NCBI GenBank assembly: GCA_016185305.1
Contig: JACPNV010000045.1
Span: 1 to 53,112, forward strand
Length of the DNA: 53,112 nucleotides
Origin: Actinomycetota bacterium
GTDB lineage: Bacteria; Actinomycetota; Acidimicrobiia; Acidimicrobiales; Acidimicrobilacustridaceae
Direction of reading: 5' to 3'
Under the pieces are notes generated by a model, which saw only the letters and a list, made by a program, of their open reading frames with translations, ran no database searches and had not been told where the DNA came from. Below are positions 48,394 through 53,112 of this stretch, one piece after another; the first letter of the stretch is position 1; each line of letters starts with the position of its first letter. Made by a program: the position numbers and the translations under genes.

Positions 48394-49989
48394 TCACGTC
48401 ACGTCCGCCATGAGGATGGGTGGGTTGTGGACGTGGGTGATCGTTGCGTCGCGGCCGACGACGTCGGTCGCCATCTCGAGCGCGTCCTGCAACGTCGATG
48501 CCGGCATGAAGCCCATCCGCCGCACTGCTCGCGTGTCACCCCCGACGATGATCGTGCGGCCGACGTGCTGCATGCCGTGGGCGCCCCAGTACCACATGTA
48601 GAAGGGGTGGACGCCGTGGTAGGCGTAGCTCGTGCGGTACAGGTGGCGATACCACTCGTCCTCGGCGAACTGCTTCTCGTAGCGATCCTCGATCACCTTC
48701 GGGTCGGTGGTGTCGGCGAGCACCTGCTCGAAGAAGTCGATGTAGCTGGGGTGGTGGACCGGGTGGAACTCCCACGGCGTCGGGTGGCTCATGATCACCA
48801 CACCGCCCTCGCGCACCAGCGGCTGCCCGCGGTAGAGGTTGAAGAAGTAGCCGAGCCCGAGGCACATCACGAGGATCGGGTTCATGATCGAGTTCACGTT
48901 GTACGGGCAGATGTAGGGAAGACCCATCGTCAAGATGTCGGCCTGCCCTTCGATCGGCACGAGGTGCTGTTCGTAGACGTGGCTTGTCGTGCGTTCATGC
49001 ACTGCCTCGACCTCGCCGGCTTGCACCGACGTGACGTTGTGCGGAGCCTTCCACGAGTGGAAGATCTGCCGGCGCGCCTTGGGCGAGAGCTTGTCGAGAC
49101 CCTTCTTCATGGCGAGGAACGCGAGGCGGTCGCGCGTGCCCCACTCCCACTCGCGCTTTTGCAGTACAGACATCGGGCCGTCTTGGCCGAAGACGTCGTT
49201 GTTGAGCGTCGTCTCGATCTGGAAGACCTTCACACCGCTGTCGCGCAGCACCTTGCCCATGCGCCAGTTCGACGAGTGCAGCTCACTCTTGTGCTGGTCC
49301 ATGAACGACCGGCTGTGCTGCATCGTCTGGACGTTGTGGTGGTGGCGCAGCGAGCGGTACGACGACAGGCCGGTTGCGGTCGACTTCCAGCCGCCGTCCA
49401 TGGCGACGAGGTTGATGTTGACGTAGATGAGGAGATCGCTCTCGGCGGCTCGCTTGTTGATCTCGACCTCTTCGCCCCTGTCGGTGGCGCCGATGAAGGT
49501 GAGGTTGTCGGGATCTTCCGCGTCGTGGTTGTAGAGCGCGCCGTGGGGGGCGAAGGCGTCGTAGATGCGGTCGCCGAGAGCGTGACGCAGTTCGGATTCG
49601 GTCATGCGCCGGTGCAACGCGAGGGCGGCGATGATGTGGACGTCGTCGACTCCCGCGGCGGCAGCGATGTCGAGCACCTGCTCGATGACGCGCTGGCGCA
49701 CGTCGGGCCGCTTCATCGGGGGCAGCGGCAACGAGATGTCGTCGAACGCGATCGTGAGCTTCATGCCCGGCTTCAGCAAGGACGGCAGCGGCTGGCTGTC
49801 GCCCAACGGGTTCAGCAGTGCATCGCGGATCGCGCCCTCGATGTCCTCGAGCGGTTCGAGCGGTTCGGCCGGGTAGATCACGCGGGAGCGGCCGGGTGGC
49901 AGCTTCTCGAGGCGGAACTGCTCGCCGTGGTGGAACAGGATCGGCGGCGTCGACCGGTCCACCTCGAGCACGAATCCAGGGCGGGGCAT
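48394..49989 (-). CDS. LarA-like (DUF2088) nickel-pincer racemase-family protein
   Basis: The 531-residue protein follows the lactate racemase LarA plan: IAFDDISLPLPPM (LarA has FDDVTRP), ALALHRRMTESEL with H126, YNHDAEDPDNLTFIGATDRG with H155, and VAMDGGWKSTATGLSSYRSL with K202, then RHHH at 216-218. These His and Lys match the positions that hold or use the Ni-pincer nucleotide. It is longer than LarA (about 425) and differs in the C-terminal half. No larB, larC or larE genes are seen nearby. Its substrate may be a 2-hydroxyacid or another alcohol. It sits between a zinc dehydrogenase and an acyltransferase. Confidence 0.82.
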   Translation of the reverse strand: MPRPGFVLEVDRSTPPILFHHGEQFRLEKLPPGRSRVIYPAEPLEPLEDIEGAIRDALLNPLGDSQPLPSLLKPGMKLTIAFDDISLPLPPMKRPDVRQRVIEQVLDIAAAAGVDDVHIIAALALHRRMTESELRHALGDRIYDAFAPHGALYNHDAEDPDNLTFIGATDRGEEVEINKRAAESDLLIYVNINLVAMDGGWKSTATGLSSYRSLRHHHNVQTMQHSRSFMDQHKSELHSSNWRMGKVLRDSGVKVFQIETTLNNDVFGQDGPMSVLQKREWEWGTRDRLAFLAMKKGLDKLSPKARRQIFHSWKAPHNVTSVQAGEVEAVHERTTSHVYEQHLVPIEGQADILTMGLPYICPYNVNSIMNPILVMCLGLGYFFNLYRGQPLVREGGVVIMSHPTPWEFHPVHHPSYIDFFEQVLADTTDPKVIEDRYEKQFAEDEWYRHLYRTSYAYHGVHPFYMWYWGAHGMQHVGRTIIVGGDTRAVRRMGFMPASTLQDALEMATDVVGRDATITHVHNPPILMADVT

Positions 49990-50010
49990 GGCTACTGCGC
50001 CCCCGCTGAT

Positions 50011-50085
50011 CCGGCGGCTGCCGGCTTCGCCGGATCCGCGTCACGTGGTCGCCCCTGCTCCGTCTGGCGGCTTCGCAGGTTTGCA
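50011..50085 (-). repeat. Dispersed double-hairpin repeat, copy 2
   Basis: It lies in the 103-base gap between the zinc dehydrogenase and LarA-like genes. It shares CCGGCGGCTG..CGGCTTCGCCG and CCCCTGCTCCGTCTGGCGGC with copy 1 at 20553-20625. Hairpin arms are TCCGGC/GCCGGA and CCTGC/GCAGG. Relative to its host genes it is in the opposite orientation to copy 1. Confidence 0.7.
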
Positions 50086-50092
50086 TCTCGGT

Positions 50093-51304
50093 TCATCTGT
50101 TCCGTTCCTTCTCGTCGCGGAGGTCGAAGGCGACCTTGACAGCACCACGGGCGCCGGCAGTGGCGGCGTGGCCGATGGCTTCCTCGTAGCGGGAGAGGGG
50201 ATAGGTGGCCGACACCAGCCGGCCGAGGTCTTTCGCCTGCACCAGCTCGAACGCCATGTCGAACGTCCGGCGCTCGAATCGATCTTCGTAGCCGTAGGCG
50301 TAGGCGCCGCGAAGGTTGATCTCCTTGTGCCACAGCGGCGTGAGGTCGAGCTCGACGTTGCCGGCCATGCCGATGAGCCGGAGCTCGCCACCGGGCGCGA
50401 GTACCGACATCGCGGTCTGGACGGAATCGCTCGACCCGACGCAGTCGTACACCCGTGACACGCCATCGGTGACGTTGTCGATCGACCCGTCGCCGAACGC
50501 CATCGAGCCCATCCAACGCCGGACACCCCGACGTAGTTCGCTCGGTTCGACCACGAAGTGTGCGCCGAGGAGCTTTGCGAGTCGGCGCTGCTCGGGGTGC
50601 TTGACGACGGCCATGATCTCGAGCCCGGGATGGAAATGCGCGAGCGCGGCGATCGTGAGCAGGCCGAGCGTTCCGGCGCCAAGCACGACCACCGGCTCGC
50701 TCAGCGTCGCGTCAGCAGCGTGCACTGCACATGCCGCCGGCTCGATCATCACCGCGGACTCGTCACTCATGTCGGCCGGCACTCGATGCAGTTGCGACTC
50801 GTGAGCGATCATCAACGTCGACCAGCCCCCGCCCGTCTCGCAGCAGTAACCCGTCTGCAGGCCCGGCTCGATTCCACCGAACGCGATGTTGACGCAGTTG
50901 CCGAGATCGCCGCGCTCGCAGAACCGGCAGACGGGCTCGATCCCACGCGTGACGCAGCCGAGCACCGGTTCGAGCACGACGCGATAGCTCCCGTCCGGCT
51001 CGGCCTTCGGGTCGCCGGGGTCGACGAGGTCGGCGACGACCTCGTGGCCGGGCACGAACGGGAACGAGACGATGGGCTCGAAGTACCGCGACGATCGGCC
51101 GTCGATGGTGGCGAGGTCGCTACCGCAGATGCCGGCGAGTCGCGGCTTGACGTAGTGCCAGCCTGGCCCCGGCAGATCGGGAACGTCGTGATCGCCGCGC
51201 AGCCGCAGCGGTCCTACCTTGGCGCCCCCGCCGGGAACCAGCTTGCCTGCGGCCATGGCCGCCGCGTACTTCGCCGGCTTCCGCTCGAACACGAGCGCTT
51301 TCAC
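50093..51304 (-). CDS. Zinc-binding alcohol dehydrogenase family protein
   Basis: The 403-residue protein is a zinc-dependent medium-chain dehydrogenase. The catalytic zinc site is C60 (LAGICGSDLA), H87-E88 (FVPGHEVVADLV). The structural zinc cysteines are C117, C126, C129 and C137. NAD is bound by VVVLGAGTLGLLTIAALAHF. The protein is longer than usual because of an N-terminal extension (KPAKYAAAMAAGKLVPGGGA). The start is GTG. It lies between the fatty-acyl-reductase-like fusion and the LarA-like gene, with repeats in both gaps. It may oxidise or reduce a hydroxyl group handled by the LarA-like partner. Confidence 0.88.
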   Translation of the reverse strand: MKALVFERKPAKYAAAMAAGKLVPGGGAKVGPLRLRGDHDVPDLPGPGWHYVKPRLAGICGSDLATIDGRSSRYFEPIVSFPFVPGHEVVADLVDPGDPKAEPDGSYRVVLEPVLGCVTRGIEPVCRFCERGDLGNCVNIAFGGIEPGLQTGYCCETGGGWSTLMIAHESQLHRVPADMSDESAVMIEPAACAVHAADATLSEPVVVLGAGTLGLLTIAALAHFHPGLEIMAVVKHPEQRRLAKLLGAHFVVEPSELRRGVRRWMGSMAFGDGSIDNVTDGVSRVYDCVGSSDSVQTAMSVLAPGGELRLIGMAGNVELDLTPLWHKEINLRGAYAYGYEDRFERRTFDMAFELVQAKDLGRLVSATYPLSRYEEAIGHAATAGARGAVKVAFDLRDEKERNR

Positions 51305-51336
51305 GCGTCCATCACCGCCGGCGCGCTCACACCCGT

Positions 51337-51446
51337 CCGGGCCGGCTGGCGCGCCGGTTCCGACGCGCCTGCCGGCCCGGTTCGGGACACCGACGAACCG
51401 GGCCGTGGGCCGCGCCGTTTCCGGCACGTTGGGCGGCCCAGTTCGG
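51337..51446. repeat. GGGCCG palindromic repeat, locus B (two tandem copies)
   Basis: The first copy runs from TCCGGGCCGGCTGGCGCGCC to TGCCGGCCCGGTTCGG (51337-51384). The second runs from AACCGGGCCGTGGGCCGCGC to GGCGGCCCAGTTCGG (51396-51446). The second copy is almost identical to locus A over its length, including the CGCGCCGTTTCCGGC core. It lies between the reductase-like fusion and the zinc dehydrogenase. Confidence 0.72.
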
Positions 51447-51458
51447 AGAGGCGGGCGA

Positions 51459-53112
51459 TCAAGCCGTCCTCCCGGGGACGAGGGGGTTGGCGAGGCCCCC
51501 GGTCTTGCGGCGGCGGTTGCCGATGGGGAGGAGCTTCTGCGGCGAACCCTCAGCCTTGTCGAAGTGCTCGACGAGCCACCCCCGCTTGCGAGCGAGCGCG
51601 GCAAGCCGCGTCTCGGGGTTCACCGCGACCGGGAAGCCGACCACTTCGAGCATCGGCAGGTCGGACGTCGAGTCGGCGTAGGCCACCGCCTCGCGCAGGT
51701 CGATGTCGTTGGCGTCGGCGAAGTCGAACAGGGCCTGGGCTCGGGACTCACCGGTCGGCGGGACCTCGGTCAGCTCGCCTCTGTAACGACCGCGCCCGGG
51801 ATCGATCTCGAGCGACGCGCACACGATGTCGTCGAACAACGGTGCGAGCGGCTTCACCACGAAGTCGAGGGCGCCGGTGATCAGCACGGTGCGGTGGCCG
51901 AGGCGCCGGTGCTCGCGCACTCGGCGTATAGCCGCAGGGAACGACTTGGCCAGCAAGAGCTGGCTGAACATCTCGGCGGCATCCTCCTCGATCTGGTCGA
52001 CCGGCGCGCCTTCGTAACGGCGATAGAAGTAGCGGAGGAAGTCGGAGCGATCTTTGCGGTCCTGCGCGAGCCAGCCGGGAGCGGCGCGAAGGGCGCCGGC
52101 GATGAACCTCAATCGTTCGTTCGCCGGCAGGCGCCGTGTCGCGAGCCACGAATATGACGCGACGACGTTCGACGCGATGAGCGTGTTCTCCAGATCGAAG
52201 GCGGCCATCTGCCGGTCGGGTGAGAGCACTTGGCGCCGCAGCCGGACCTCGCGCGGGTCGCCCTCCTTGCCGCCCGGGGTCGTGCGCACGCGCGCGTGCT
52301 GCACGACCGACGGCAGGTGGACCTCTTCCATATAGCTCGTCCACTCGACGACCCGCGGGTCGAAGCAGAAGTCGCGCTGGTCGTCGAGCGTCTGCTGGTC
52401 CCACAACCCGAGGAGGCGATCGACGCCGTAGATCGCCTCGCATTCCGCATACGCGCCGTAGAGCTCGACATAGCCGAGCGCCCGCTCGGCCTCCTCGCGC
52501 TTCTGCTCGATCCGCGCCGCGAACTCCGCCTGCTTCCCGCGCAGCGGCAACGTGTGCAGTGTGCTCTCTGCCTTCTCGAGCACGTCCTTGGCTCGAGTCA
52601 ACTGGGCCTGCACGCGACCTCGACCGGGGAACGACCACTTCGGCACCACGATGGGCTGACCATGATGGTCATAGAGCGGCCGGTCGAGGAACCACTGGCT
52701 GGCGACGTCGACGAGCCGGCGGTAGCGGAGCGGATTCGCCGACCCGGACGCGACCTGCACGACATCGGGCTCAGGTAGCGGGCCCCGCGCCGCGACGGCG
52801 ATGATCGCCGCCGACACGATGTCGACGGGGATGACGTCGATGATGCCTTCGGGAACGCCGGGGAACTCTTTGAGCAAGCCGCGCGCGTAGGAGATGATCA
52901 CCGGCTCGGCCATCCGGAAGCCCCGGATCCAGCCCGGTCGTGGCTCGGACACGGCGGACTCGATGATCGAGGGGCGCACGATGGACACGGGAACGTCGCC
53001 GTGCGTCTCGATGAGCGCACGCTCGCCCAACGCCTTGGTGAACGCGTACGCGTCGGGCCATCCCAACGACGACGCCCGGGCGCGGCCGGCCACGACCATG
53101 CGATCTGCGACC
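51459..53112 (-). CDS. Fatty-acyl-CoA-reductase-like SDR fused to HAD-IB domain (partial)
   Basis: About 550 residues are visible; the start is beyond the right edge. The N-terminal visible part is the substrate half of an extended SDR: AYAFTKALGERALIETHGDV contains the YxxxK pair (Y..FTK), then VSIVRPSIIESAVSEPRPGW and GIIDVIPVDIVSAAIIAVAA. This is the pattern of fatty acyl-CoA reductases (FAR type). The last 220 residues are a HAD-IB domain (FDLENTLIASN, ILITGALDFVVKPLAPLFDD-like segment, VAYADSTSDLPMLEVVGFPV). The second Asp of HAD motif I is Glu, so the phosphatase may be impaired. The Rossmann part lies outside. It probably makes fatty aldehyde or alcohol. Confidence 0.85.
   Translation of the reverse strand, partial: VADRMVVAGRARASSLGWPDAYAFTKALGERALIETHGDVPVSIVRPSIIESAVSEPRPGWIRGFRMAEPVIISYARGLLKEFPGVPEGIIDVIPVDIVSAAIIAVAARGPLPEPDVVQVASGSANPLRYRRLVDVASQWFLDRPLYDHHGQPIVVPKWSFPGRGRVQAQLTRAKDVLEKAESTLHTLPLRGKQAEFAARIEQKREEAERALGYVELYGAYAECEAIYGVDRLLGLWDQQTLDDQRDFCFDPRVVEWTSYMEEVHLPSVVQHARVRTTPGGKEGDPREVRLRRQVLSPDRQMAAFDLENTLIASNVVASYSWLATRRLPANERLRFIAGALRAAPGWLAQDRKDRSDFLRYFYRRYEGAPVDQIEEDAAEMFSQLLLAKSFPAAIRRVREHRRLGHRTVLITGALDFVVKPLAPLFDDIVCASLEIDPGRGRYRGELTEVPPTGESRAQALFDFADANDIDLREAVAYADSTSDLPMLEVVGFPVAVNPETRLAALARKRGWLVEHFDKAEGSPQKLLPIGNRRRKTGGLANPLVPGRTA

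Overview
The window is GC-rich DNA that reads as a chromosomal segment of an actinobacterium, most likely a member of Acidimicrobiia or a close relative. The support is an apparent 6C small RNA (a class known from Actinobacteria), a DUF3039 protein, a paired-FadE locus with a KstR-like box, several apparently leaderless genes, and many GTG/TTG starts. No rRNA, tRNA, CRISPR array or prophage was seen.

Positions 1-8.5 kb form an accessory, decaying region. It holds the ends of three transposase types (ISL3, IS256, IS3), a tyrosine-recombinase tail, a DNA-methyltransferase tail, and broken pieces of an acyl-CoA dehydrogenase, an SDR, a TIGR01777 epimerase, a LapA-type membrane protein and a cation exchanger. 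Many pieces abut each other with no spacer, as if joined by deletions. Between them sit intact small modules: an XRE regulator, a DUF2332 protein, a VapBC toxin-antitoxin pair, and a MerR regulator divergent from a Cys-motif protein. From 8.5 to 11.3 kb come YnfA, a thioredoxin-like protein, a cold-shock protein and a STAS-domain signalling protein behind a cluster of palindromes.

From 11.3 to 31.5 kb the genes are metabolic: an MtfA-like peptidase with a type-B esterase, a neutral-ceramidase-like enzyme, an epimerase, an Rrf2 regulator, two adjacent acyl-CoA dehydrogenases, a molybdopterin oxidoreductase coupled to an HSL-type esterase, a Pat-like GNAT/acyl-CoA-synthetase fusion, a J-domain protein, and an acyl-CoA synthetase overlapping a quinone-reductase-like enzyme. 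The theme is breakdown and activation of fatty-acid or sterol-like substrates.

From 31.5 to 46 kb lies central metabolism: citrate synthase with a PhzF protein, an acyl-CoA carboxylase subunit, a LysR regulator, the 6C RNA upstream of a HAD-acyltransferase fusion, aconitase divergent from a GntR/UTRA regulator across a four-copy ACAAGT array, and a large glutamate synthase subunit without its partner in view. From 46 kb to the right edge are two related lipoproteins and a minus-strand lipid cluster: acyltransferase, LarA-like protein, zinc dehydrogenase, and a fatty-acyl-CoA-reductase-like/HAD fusion cut by the window edge.

Two dispersed intergenic repeat families not tied to any gene were found by eye. 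One is a roughly 50-bp GGGCCG palindrome with several copies at three loci. The other is a roughly 75-bp double-hairpin element with two copies.
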